A stretch of DNA of 10,852 nucleotides, taken from contig CALARR010000316.1 in NCBI GenBank assembly GCA_937889015.1, forward strand, positions 1 through 10,852, read 5' to 3'. The position numbers were made by a program, and so were the translations under genes. Shown piece after piece: positions 1 to 7,094 of this stretch. The stretch comes from an uncultured Planctomycetales bacterium. GTDB taxonomy: Bacteria; Planctomycetota; Planctomycetia; Pirellulales; Thermoguttaceae. Below the pieces are notes generated by a model that saw nothing but the letters and a program-made list of their open reading frames with translations, had not been told where the DNA came from and did not search any database. Position 1 is the stretch's first letter; each line of letters begins with the position of its first letter.

Positions 1-2670
1 ACGCTCAGCAACGCTGCCCCCGCCCCATCCCAATCGCCCGGCGAATCCGCTCCCCACTCGCCACAGGCCATCGGCCTGCGCGTGGCCTCATGGTCGTTGA
101 GCAACCAGATGCAAAGCCTGAGCTATCAGAATGTGTGCACCGCCTACGGCATTCTGAAAATGGCGGCGGCCACGGGCGACGAGCGGCTCCGAGCCGGGAT
201 CGAGGAAGCCTTCCGCCCGTACCTCCTGGAGGGTGCAAACCCGAACCGCGACAACGCAGTGCGGAATCCTGCCCATCGCTGGTTCGGCTTCATTCCCTTG
301 GAACTGTACAAGCAAACGCAAAACGCCCGCTATCTCCAGCGCGGCCTCGAACTGGCGGAACTGCAGTACGAGGGCGCAGACGCTGATGGCATGCCTGTGT
401 ACACCTGGCGCTGGTACGTGGATGACATCTACGGGGCGACGACGATGCAGTCGTTGGCCTACGCCTGCACGCATGATCCCAAATACCTCGAACGCGCCGT
501 CAAACAGGTGCTTGTTTACGCGGAGAAGTTTCAGGAGGCCAACGGTCTGTTTTGTCATGGCCCGGAATCGATGTTCTTCTGGGGCCGCGGCGGCGGTTGG
601 TGCGCTGCGGCTTTCGCGGAAGTGCTCAACGTACTGCCCGCCGCTCATCCGCAGCGCGAAAAAGTCCTCAGCGCTTACCGGCGGATGATGGAATCGCTGA
701 TGAAGTATCAGAGCCCGGAAGGTGCTTGGCGCCAGCTTGTGGACGTTCCCTCAAGCTGGCCTGAGAGTTCCTGCACGGGCATGTTTCTGTTCGCGCTCTC
801 CGAGGGGGTCAATCATGGCTGGCTGCCGAAGGACAAATATGCCCCGGCCGTCGAAAAAGCCTGGCCCGCCTTGGCCGGGCACGTGGATGAAATGGGCCGC
901 CTTCGAGAAGTCTGCGTGGGCACCGGGCGCGGAACCAATGTCGAGCATTACCTCAACCGGCCGCGTCAGACGGGCGACCCCCACGGCCAAGCCGCCCTGC
1001 TCTGGGCCGCCGCGTCGTTGTCACGGGCTGCCGGCCCGTCTCCATCTTCACCGTCCCAGGGGTCGTCAGGCAGGAAGGAAGGCGCGGGGCCGGTTGTGGT
1101 GCGCGACGCGAGCGGCAAGGAGGTCACCTCGCAGATGGTCGGCAGCGATGCTGTGGCCGCTGATTCCACATCCCGGAATCAACCCGACCTGTTGGGCATC
1201 GTGACCCGCTTCGCCGATGTGATGATCGACCGCAGCCGGATGAACCTGCCGAACGCGCAAATGCCACTGTTCCCGATCGTGCTTACGCGTGACACCTGCA
1301 AGATCCCTGCCGCCGGAGCGCGCAGCCTCGTCACCGCCCGCGTGCAGCCTGAGTTTCGGAACATCGCCAATCCGCAGCACGACCAGAACATCTACCAGAT
1401 CCTCTACGCGCTAACGCCGCTCACCGGCGACCCCCGTTACGCCGCTGAAGCCGACCGGGTGCTGGGCTATTTCCTGAAGAACTGTCAGGAGCCGCGCCAC
1501 GGATTCTATTGCTGGGGCGAACACCTTGGCTGGGACCTGTTCACCAACGGGCCAGGCGGCTTTCCCGCGGACCAGCCCAGCGCGGCGATTCACGAATTCT
1601 ACCGGCCGTGGGTTCTCTGGGAAAAATCGTTCGACCTCGCGCCGGACAATTGCCTGCGCTTCGCGCGCGCGCTGTGGCGAAACCAGATCAACCACCGCGA
1701 ACCGCTCTCCTTTTCGCGCCACGCCGTCATCACCCGCGACAATTCCAGCGGCCGCGGCCATGAGTTTCCGAGGCATGGAGGCATGTATATGGCCACCTGG
1801 GCGGCTGCCTATCGCCGGACGAAGGACTCCGAAATGCTTCAGGCCGTCGAGGCGCTCGTCGGTTTCTACGAATCGCGGCGTCATCCCCAGACTGGGATCA
1901 TCCCGCATTACACAGGAGTCGAATACGACCGCACCGGAAAGGGCGTGCAGAACGTCTACACACCCAGCAACGTGGCCCTCGCCGTGGAACTCCATGACGC
2001 GGCTGCTGCTATGCCCGATCCGCTCAAGACGCGCATGCTCGCGCTGGCCCGGAGCGTTGATGATTCGATCCTGGCGATCAAACACGATCCGGGGCCGGGC
2101 GGAAAGGGGTTCGTTATGTTCTGCCGGCCGGAGAACCTCGAGCCTGCCGAATATTGGAGCAAGGCCGAGGACCTGGCCAAGGGTCTGCCGCCCCGCCGCA
2201 TCCCGTATTCCGGCGGCTGGCGCTCCGGTTACATCATCCAGTATCCGCACACTTGGATCATGCCGGCGCTGACCGCCCGGCATCGGCAAACCGGCGATGC
2301 CCGCATGCGGAAACTGATCCTTGCCTGCGCCGACCACTACGTGGCGTCCGAGCCGGACTTCCAGCCGGATCCGCGCAGCGGCGTCGCCGATATCGAGGCG
2401 GGCATGATCGGCAATGTCATCTTGGCGCTCAACGCCGCGTTCAAGATCAACGGTGATCCGAAGTATCTGGCGCGCGCCGAATGGTTCTGCGCCTGGGCGG
2501 TGCGCCACTTCTGGCCTGACGCCAGCCCGCTGCCCCGTGCTTCGGTGCGGGAGAACATCTACTCGGCCCCGTCGCGAAGCGACACCCTCGTGCTCGGCCT
2601 GCTCCAGACCTGGGCGCTGCGCCATGGACGGGAGAAGGACATTGTCCTCATCGCCACCGATCGCAGCTGA
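1..2670 (+). CDS. Multimodular GH88/105-type unsaturated glycuronyl hydrolase fused to a second six-hairpin-like module (5' partial)
   Basis: The frame is open from base 1, so the start lies left of the window; the GTG at 82 is only the first internal start-type codon. A Pro/Ser/Ala-rich stretch (nt 1-66) precedes module 1. Module 1 (about nt 80-1020) matches GH105 enzymes of the YteR/YesR type, which hydrolyse the 4,5-unsaturated uronic acid left by polysaccharide lyases. It shows YVDDIYG with the Asp pair at codons 141-142 (place of the catalytic Asp), FWGRGGGW (W at codon 194), a WRQL...PESS.TGMF segment, and TGDPHGQAALLWA (D at codon 326). A Ser/Pro/Gly linker (about nt 1024-1185) leads to module 2 (about nt 1190-2640). 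Module 2 is helix-rich, with WGEHLGWD (codons 505-512), HEFYRPW (from codon 531) and EFPRHGGMY (from codon 588). It looks like uncharacterised PVC six-hairpin proteins, and I cannot assign a family. The stop is 44 bp before the DUF5060 gene. GH105 call firm; module 2 function unknown. Confidence 0.9.
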   Translation, partial: TLSNAAPAPSQSPGESAPHSPQAIGLRVASWSLSNQMQSLSYQNVCTAYGILKMAAATGDERLRAGIEEAFRPYLLEGANPNRDNAVRNPAHRWFGFIPLELYKQTQNARYLQRGLELAELQYEGADADGMPVYTWRWYVDDIYGATTMQSLAYACTHDPKYLERAVKQVLVYAEKFQEANGLFCHGPESMFFWGRGGGWCAAAFAEVLNVLPAAHPQREKVLSAYRRMMESLMKYQSPEGAWRQLVDVPSSWPESSCTGMFLFALSEGVNHGWLPKDKYAPAVEKAWPALAGHVDEMGRLREVCVGTGRGTNVEHYLNRPRQTGDPHGQAALLWAAASLSRAAGPSPSSPSQGSSGRKEGAGPVVVRDASGKEVTSQMVGSDAVAADSTSRNQPDLLGIVTRFADVMIDRSRMNLPNAQMPLFPIVLTRDTCKIPAAGARSLVTARVQPEFRNIANPQHDQNIYQILYALTPLTGDPRYAAEADRVLGYFLKNCQEPRHGFYCWGEHLGWDLFTNGPGGFPADQPSAAIHEFYRPWVLWEKSFDLAPDNCLRFARALWRNQINHREPLSFSRHAVITRDNSSGRGHEFPRHGGMYMATWAAAYRRTKDSEMLQAVEALVGFYESRRHPQTGIIPHYTGVEYDRTGKGVQNVYTPSNVALAVELHDAAAAMPDPLKTRMLALARSVDDSILAIKHDPGPGGKGFVMFCRPENLEPAEYWSKAEDLAKGLPPRRIPYSGGWRSGYIIQYPHTWIMPALTARHRQTGDARMRKLILACADHYVASEPDFQPDPRSGVADIEAGMIGNVILALNAAFKINGDPKYLARAEWFCAWAVRHFWPDASPLPRASVRENIYSAPSRSDTLVLGLLQTWALRHGREKDIVLIATDRS

Positions 2671-2714
2671 ACCCGGAAACGATGACCCCGATCTTGACTA
2701 CCAGCACAGCACTC

Positions 2715-4679
2715 ATGAAACCCACCTTCTCCCTCCTCTGCACCCTGCTGCTCGGGCCGCTGGCCGCGCTGGCCGGGCGCCTGGAGTTGGCGAACGCTCA
2801 GGCTGAAGTCGTCAAACGCCATCCCGATGGCAAAGGCGCGGTTGCCATCGCGGGCGAACTGAAGCAATGGCACAAGGTCACGCTCACACTCGACGGACCG
2901 TTTGCGCACGAGCGCGACACGCAGCCCAACGCGTTTACCGACCTCGCGTTCAACGTCCAGTTCACCCACGAGTCGGGCACGCCGAGTTACAGAGTGCCGG
3001 GTTACTTCGCGGCGGATGGCAACGCGCGCGGGAGTTCCGCCGAGTCGGGCACGAAATGGCGCGCGCATCTCGCGCCGGACAAAGCCGGCACGTGGCAGTA
3101 TTCCGTCTCGTTCACCAGCGGCAAAAACGCGGCGCTCGAAGGCGGCGGAAAGCCGGTCGCACCATTCGAGGGCGTCAGTGGCAGCTTCACGATCACGGAG
3201 ACAGACAAGAAAGGCCGCGACTGCCGCGCCCACGGCCGCCTGCAATATGCCGGCAAACACCACCTCCAGTTCGCCGGGTCGAAGCAGTATTTCCTGAAAG
3301 CGGGTCCCGACGCGCCCGAGACACTGCTGGCCTATGCCGACTTCGACAACACCAGCGCGGGCAAGCCTGACAAGTCTCCGCTCAAGACCTGGGCGCCGCA
3401 CGTGGGGGATTGGAAGCCGGGCGACCCGACGTGGCGCGATGGCAAAGGCAAGGGGCTGATCGGGGCCCTGAACTACCTCGCGGGCAAGGGCGTCAACGCC
3501 TTCTCCTTCCTCACCTACAACGCCGCGGGCGACGGCGACAACGTCTGGCCCTTCGTCGAGCGCGGCGCGAAGCTGCACTACGACTGCTCGAAGCTCGACC
3601 AGTGGGGCGTGGTGTTCGACCACGCCACGACGCTCGGCCTGTACCTGCATTTCAAGCTTCAGGAGAACGAGATGGACGACGACCGTCTTGGCGCGAACCG
3701 CAAGAACGGCCGCGTGCCCGAATCCCTCGACGGCGGCAAGCTCGGCATCGAGCGCAAGCTGTATTGCCGCGAGATCATCGCCCGTTTCGGCCATGCACTG
3801 GCGCTCAACTGGAACATCGGCGAGGAAAACACGCAGAGCAGCGACGAGATCCGCGACATGGTGAAGTTTCTCCACGACACCGATCCCTACCGGCATCACA
3901 TCGTCCTGCACACCTTCCCGCCGCAGCAGGAGCAGGTGTATGAGCCGTTGCTGGGAGACAAGTCCCTGCTCACCGGCGTGTCCTTGCAGAACCCCTGGAA
4001 CAAGGTCCACCAGCGCACGCTGCAATGGCGGCACGCATCGTCCGCCGCCGGTCGCCCATGGGTCGTCGCGAACGACGAGCAAAACCCCGCCAGCCTCGGC
4101 GTTCCCCCCGACCCCGGCTACAAAGGCCACGACGGCATCGCCGTGGAGAAACAGCTCAAAGGTCCCAAAGCCGAGGGCAACTTCAGCTCAAGACCTTACA
4201 CGCTGCACGACATTCGCAAACTCACCCTCTGGGGTAACCTCATGGCCGGGGGCGCGGGCGTGGAATACTACTTCGGCTATGCGCTTCCGGAGAACGACCT
4301 CGTCGCCCAGGATTTCCGCAGCCGTGACAAGAGCTGGGACTACTGCCGCATCGCCCTCGACTTCTTCCGTCAAAACAACATCCCCTTCCACGAGATGACC
4401 AATGCCAATGCCCTCATCGGCAACGAGAAGAACGACAACTCCAAGTTCTGCTTCGCCAAACCCGGCGAGCTGTACCTCGTGTATCTGCCCAACGGCGGCA
4501 CCACCGACCTCGAACTCTCCGCAGCAAAGGGCACCTTCACCGTGAAATGGTTCAACCCCCGCACCGGCGGCGGACTCCTGAACGGCTCCGTGAACTCCCT
4601 GCAAGGCGGCAACACCGCCGCCCTCGGCCATCCTCCCACCGATGCGGGCGAGGACTGGTTGGCCGTCATCCGCCGGTGA
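2715..4679 (+). CDS. Exported DUF5060-domain glycoside hydrolase with C-terminal collagen-binding-like domain
   Basis: Predicted secreted glycoside hydrolase, 654 aa. I chose ATG 2715 because it starts directly with a standard signal peptide (MKPTFSLLCTLLLGP..., cleavage after ALA) matching two other signal peptides in the window. ATG 2682, with a weak GGAA upstream, would add 11 residues. Residues about 25-145 form a beta-rich DUF5060 domain (...LTLDGPF..., W-x-Y near the end). The middle is a TIM-barrel-type catalytic region. NWNIGEEN (E370/E371) and WVVANDEQNP (E455) are the likely acid/base and nucleophile, and GGAGVEYYFGY follows. The last about 90 residues (ELYLVYLPNGG...WFNPRTGG) resemble the putative collagen-binding domain (PF12904) that ends these enzymes. 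DUF5060 enzymes and the GH140/DUF4038 relatives act on plant or algal glycans; the exact linkage is unknown. It follows the GH105 fusion closely and is probably co-transcribed with it. Architecture is strong; substrate is inference. Confidence 0.9.
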   Translation: MKPTFSLLCTLLLGPLAALAGRLELANAQAEVVKRHPDGKGAVAIAGELKQWHKVTLTLDGPFAHERDTQPNAFTDLAFNVQFTHESGTPSYRVPGYFAADGNARGSSAESGTKWRAHLAPDKAGTWQYSVSFTSGKNAALEGGGKPVAPFEGVSGSFTITETDKKGRDCRAHGRLQYAGKHHLQFAGSKQYFLKAGPDAPETLLAYADFDNTSAGKPDKSPLKTWAPHVGDWKPGDPTWRDGKGKGLIGALNYLAGKGVNAFSFLTYNAAGDGDNVWPFVERGAKLHYDCSKLDQWGVVFDHATTLGLYLHFKLQENEMDDDRLGANRKNGRVPESLDGGKLGIERKLYCREIIARFGHALALNWNIGEENTQSSDEIRDMVKFLHDTDPYRHHIVLHTFPPQQEQVYEPLLGDKSLLTGVSLQNPWNKVHQRTLQWRHASSAAGRPWVVANDEQNPASLGVPPDPGYKGHDGIAVEKQLKGPKAEGNFSSRPYTLHDIRKLTLWGNLMAGGAGVEYYFGYALPENDLVAQDFRSRDKSWDYCRIALDFFRQNNIPFHEMTNANALIGNEKNDNSKFCFAKPGELYLVYLPNGGTTDLELSAAKGTFTVKWFNPRTGGGLLNGSVNSLQGGNTAALGHPPTDAGEDWLAVIRR

Positions 4680-4717
4680 TTCCCAGCTTGTATCAAATGA
4701 ATCCCAAGAGGGATGCG

Positions 4718-4882
4718 ATGAAACACGCCCTTCCACTCCTCACCGCCCTGCTGCTCGTGCCGTTCACCGGCCTGCGCGCCGGGCGGAACTTGCCGGGTGT
4801 TCCATCGTATGGAAAACTCCGCGCCGGCCTTTTCCAACCGTTGGAAGACTCGGGCGCGATGGCTCACAAGGCCTGGAACTGA
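4718..4882 (+). pseudogene. Orphan signal-peptide ORF, possible remnant of a lost exported enzyme
   Basis: A 54-codon frame begins MKHALPLLTALLLVP and has the n-, h- and c-regions of a signal peptide, with a Shine-Dalgarno-like GAGG (4708-4711) six bases before the ATG. Its first 15 codons match the signal-peptide codons of the beta-helix gene (8524) at 37 of 45 bases by my count. Beyond about residue 25 there is no enzyme: the frame crosses the two palindromes and stops at 4882. The simplest reading is that the start of a former exported-enzyme gene survives while its body was lost or replaced by the repeat. It could instead be a tiny secreted peptide or a translated leader. Existence of the frame is certain; its role is not. 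Confidence 0.4.
4800..4846. repeat. Two tandem TTCCA(N)TGGAA-type palindromes, about 32-bp period
   Basis: Two perfect inverted repeats lie side by side: TTCCATCGTATGGAA at 4800-4814 (6-bp arms, 3-nt loop) and TTCCAACCGTTGGAA at 4832-4846 (same geometry). Their starts are 32 bp apart, and the bases after each palindrome are also related (AACTC versus GACTC). This is the form of a short interspersed palindromic (REP-like) unit. My impression, not verifiable here, is that such TTCCAA...TTGGAA units recur between genes in some PVC genomes, where they are mistranslated as strings such as FSNRWK or FPTVGK. Copy number elsewhere in the genome cannot be judged from this window. Confidence 0.65.
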
Positions 4883-4968
4883 CGAAGTGAGTGCAAACGA
4901 GGGGAATAACCAGGAACCACCACAGCAAGGAGTCGCCATGGCCGAGACCAGGCACAGAACCGAACCGC

Positions 4969-4984
4969 AACCCGCAAACGGGTT
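4969..4984 (+). promoter_or_regulatory. Small leader hairpin upstream of the FGE/BNR gene
   Basis: AACCCG-CAAA-CGGGTT is a perfect 6-bp stem with a 4-nt loop, 16 bases before the GGAGG ribosome site at 5001. GAACC at 4962-4966 could alternatively pair with GGTTC at 4981-4985, so two competing folds are possible. It lies between two plausible start codons (4938 and 5013). A regulatory role is speculation; a chance hairpin in GC-rich DNA is quite possible. Confidence 0.3.
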
Positions 4985-5000
4985 CCGCAGAATAGTTGCC

Positions 5001-5005
5001 GGAGG
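5001..5005 (+). promoter_or_regulatory. Strong ribosome binding site deciding the GTG 5013 start
   Basis: GGAGG lies seven bases before GTG 5013, an ideal Shine-Dalgarno distance, and the codons that follow give a clean signal peptide. This favours the GTG over ATG 4938, which also has a good AGGAG but would put about 25 polar residues before the hydrophobic stretch. Confidence 0.6.
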
Positions 5006-5012
5006 TTCCCTT

Positions 5013-6983
5013 GTGAAAACAGCCATCCTCAGTTTGTGCTGTGCATTGAATGCCAGCGCGGACAATTCGCTGCCGTCGTGGGCAGTGGTGAAGCCGGGCG
5101 TCTTTCAAATGGGCGCGACGCCGGGCACGCAGGTGCTGTCCACGGGCGCGCAGCGCGCCTACGACGGGGCGGATTGGGATGAGTGCCCGATTCATGAAGT
5201 TCGGATCAGCCACGCATATGCGCTGGCTTTGTCGCAGGTCACGCAGGAGGAATTCGCGCGGTTCAAGCCCGCTCACAAGGAGTCCGTCATCTCCAGTGGA
5301 ATGGAGTGGCAGCCGAACGCACCGGCAGTCTGGGTGACATGGAGCGAAGCGATGGAGTATTGTCGCTGGCTTGGCAAAGAGACCGGCGAACCGATCCGCC
5401 TGCCGACGGAGGCGGAGTGGGAATTCGCGGCGCGCAACGCAGCGGGCCTTGGCCTGCACGGGATGAGCGACGGTATCTTGGAGTGGTGTCTGGATTGGTG
5501 GGCGCCGTATACGCCGGATGCCGCGACCGATCCGCTTGGACCGAAGCAGGGCGAAATCCGGGTTATCCGAGGCCGGGGTGGCGAGCGGACCGAGTATTCG
5601 GAAGTCACGATTGACGATAAGATCAAGAAGGTTCGCCGCGTGGTCAAGCCGAGTCCCAGCGACCGCTCCGGCACCATACCGGAAGATCGCAGGGCCGATA
5701 TCGGGTTCCGGGTGGTTCGAGCGCCGATGCCCGAAGGGACATTTCGCGCGCCACTTCCCGTCGCCGACGTGTTCCGCAACGTTTCGCAGACTCGCGCAAC
5801 ATGGAAGGCGCCGGAGAACCGGAACGCGCCTGTGTTCTTTGGGGGCGTCCCGTTTATCGCGAATCCCGGCGATGCGCTGACGCTGCCGTATTTCAACCGG
5901 CACCATGTTCCCAGCATCGTTGTGTGCGACAATGGCGATGTCCTTGTCACCGCGATGACCGCGCCGGCCGACAGCAGCGATCAGATGGGCATCGTGATCA
6001 CGCGTCTGCGTCGAGGCCAGGAACAGTGGGATCCACCCGCCCGCTTCTTCATCGCGCCGGACCGCGATGTGGACAGCGCGGTCCTCTTCAATGCCGGCAA
6101 CGGCGAGCTTCATCATTACAACAGCGTCGGCGGAACCGATCACCGGTTTTGCATCATCAAGCGGGTCAGCACCGACAACGGCGCGACGTGGAGCGCGGCG
6201 CGCATGGTGCACCGGTATCGGATGGAACCTCCGGCACGCAAGCCTTTCACCGGCGAACCGCGGTTCTGGTCGCACATGCCCATCGTCCGATTGTCGGATG
6301 GCACAATCGTCATGCCCAGTGACGCCGGATACTCCGGCATGAACGACGACGGCACGGTGTTGTGGCGGAGCCGTGACTTGGGCGAATCGTGGTCGGAGAT
6401 GACCCGCTACGGTTGGAACTCCAACGAGTTCAGCAAAGACGGCGGTCGGGCCGGTTGGATCGCGGGCATCCACGCGCCGTTTGCCGTTCTCGCCGACGGG
6501 CGGTATCTGGCCTTCGGGCGCGGCTGCAATATCGGAGACCAAATGCCGATGAGCTTGTCCTCCGATGAAGGGAAAACGTGGACGTACCAAGCCAGTCCGT
6601 TCCCGCTGATCCTCTCCGGCCAACGCCCGGCCCTGTTGCGGCTCCGCGAGGGTCCCATCCTTTTCGCCTCCTACACGGACTCCAAGATCCGTAAGCCACG
6701 GCAGGGAATGGATTTCGTTGATGAATCGGGCGCGGTTCGCAGAGGCCTCGGTTTGTTCGCCGCGCTCTCCTTCGACGAGGGAAAAAGCTGGCAACACCAC
6801 AAACTCATACCCGCTGACGCCACAAAACCTTGGGAGTCGGACCGAACCGGCTATCTGTTTTGTGTCCAGACGCCCGACGGGATGATTCACATGGTCAGCA
6901 GCAAGAAGTACTACCAATTCAATTTGGCTTGGCTGAAACAACCGATGCCAGCACCCATCGCCGCCAAACGAACGAAAGACTGA
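5013..6983 (+). CDS. Exported FGE-fold (SUMF1-like) / BNR sialidase-like propeller fusion
   Basis: 656 aa from GTG 5013 (signal peptide MKTAILSLCCALNASA). ATG 4938 is an alternative start. Residues about 23-237 are a formylglycine-generating-enzyme/PvdO-type fold: PGVFQMG, a VTWSEAMEYCRWLG segment, RLPTEAEWEFAAR, ILEWCLDWW and a closing IGFRVVRA (230-237). The usual insert with YPWG between EFAAR and the G(L)xxM segment is missing, and the region that carries the catalytic cysteine pair in true FGE reads IRGRGGERTEYS without Cys, so it is probably not a sulfatase activator. Residues about 290-645 form a beta-propeller with four Asp-boxes: STDNGATW (386), SRDLGESW (453), SSDEGKTW (516) and SFDEGKSW (586). 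The sialidase FRIP arginine position reads HHVPS (297-301), so sialic acid as substrate is doubtful; another glycosidase or lyase on this fold (as in GH145 or PL24/25 propellers) is possible. Fold calls firm; activity unknown. Confidence 0.88.
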   Translation: MKTAILSLCCALNASADNSLPSWAVVKPGVFQMGATPGTQVLSTGAQRAYDGADWDECPIHEVRISHAYALALSQVTQEEFARFKPAHKESVISSGMEWQPNAPAVWVTWSEAMEYCRWLGKETGEPIRLPTEAEWEFAARNAAGLGLHGMSDGILEWCLDWWAPYTPDAATDPLGPKQGEIRVIRGRGGERTEYSEVTIDDKIKKVRRVVKPSPSDRSGTIPEDRRADIGFRVVRAPMPEGTFRAPLPVADVFRNVSQTRATWKAPENRNAPVFFGGVPFIANPGDALTLPYFNRHHVPSIVVCDNGDVLVTAMTAPADSSDQMGIVITRLRRGQEQWDPPARFFIAPDRDVDSAVLFNAGNGELHHYNSVGGTDHRFCIIKRVSTDNGATWSAARMVHRYRMEPPARKPFTGEPRFWSHMPIVRLSDGTIVMPSDAGYSGMNDDGTVLWRSRDLGESWSEMTRYGWNSNEFSKDGGRAGWIAGIHAPFAVLADGRYLAFGRGCNIGDQMPMSLSSDEGKTWTYQASPFPLILSGQRPALLRLREGPILFASYTDSKIRKPRQGMDFVDESGAVRRGLGLFAALSFDEGKSWQHHKLIPADATKPWESDRTGYLFCVQTPDGMIHMVSSKKYYQFNLAWLKQPMPAPIAAKRTKD

Positions 6984-7015
6984 AAGCGAGCGGATCAACC
7001 ATGAACGCATCCACA

Positions 7016-7036
7016 GCACGTCTGCCCCGGACGTGC
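7016..7036 (+). terminator. Intergenic hairpin between propeller and sulfatase genes (weak terminator candidate)
   Basis: GCACGTC-TGCCCCG-GACGTGC is a perfect 7-bp stem with a 7-nt loop, 32 bp after the stop of the FGE/BNR gene and 58 bp before the sulfatase start. No run of T follows, so it is not a classic intrinsic terminator. It could act as an mRNA-stability or processing element inside an operon, or be chance. Confidence 0.3.
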
Positions 7037-7094
7037 CCACTGTGATTTGGAAGCATTCAACCCGCTTCAACAGAAAAGGACTACCATAACAACC

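Larger units (their letters stand above)
4680..5012 (+). other. 333-bp gap: orphan signal peptide, tandem palindromes and gene leader
   Basis: This is the only gap longer than 300 bp between confident genes. In order it holds a signal-peptide reading frame with a GAGG ribosome site (from 4718) but no enzyme behind it, two TTCCA...TGGAA palindromes (4800-4846), an ATG at 4938 with AGGAG before it, a 6-bp hairpin (4969-4984), and the GGAGG site (5001-5005) of the next gene. I see no RNA gene, no convincing terminator and no clear -35/-10 pair. The gap probably separates two transcription units or marks a past rearrangement. Confidence 0.6.

Noticed and set aside
2559..4130. A 523-codon minus-strand frame opposite the DUF5060 gene
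   Set aside because: The composition is typical of an antisense shadow (Val/Arg/Ala-rich, no domain), and the plus-strand enzyme is clear.
4797..5012. Longest in-frame N-terminal extension of the FGE/BNR gene from 4797
   Set aside because: It begins inside the palindromic repeat and has no ribosome site. The extension reads through repeat DNA, and the signal peptide begins at 5013.
7001..7045. A 14-codon mini-ORF before the first sulfatase
   Set aside because: No Shine-Dalgarno, no leader-peptide features (no codon runs), and it contains the hairpin. Chance is the simplest explanation.
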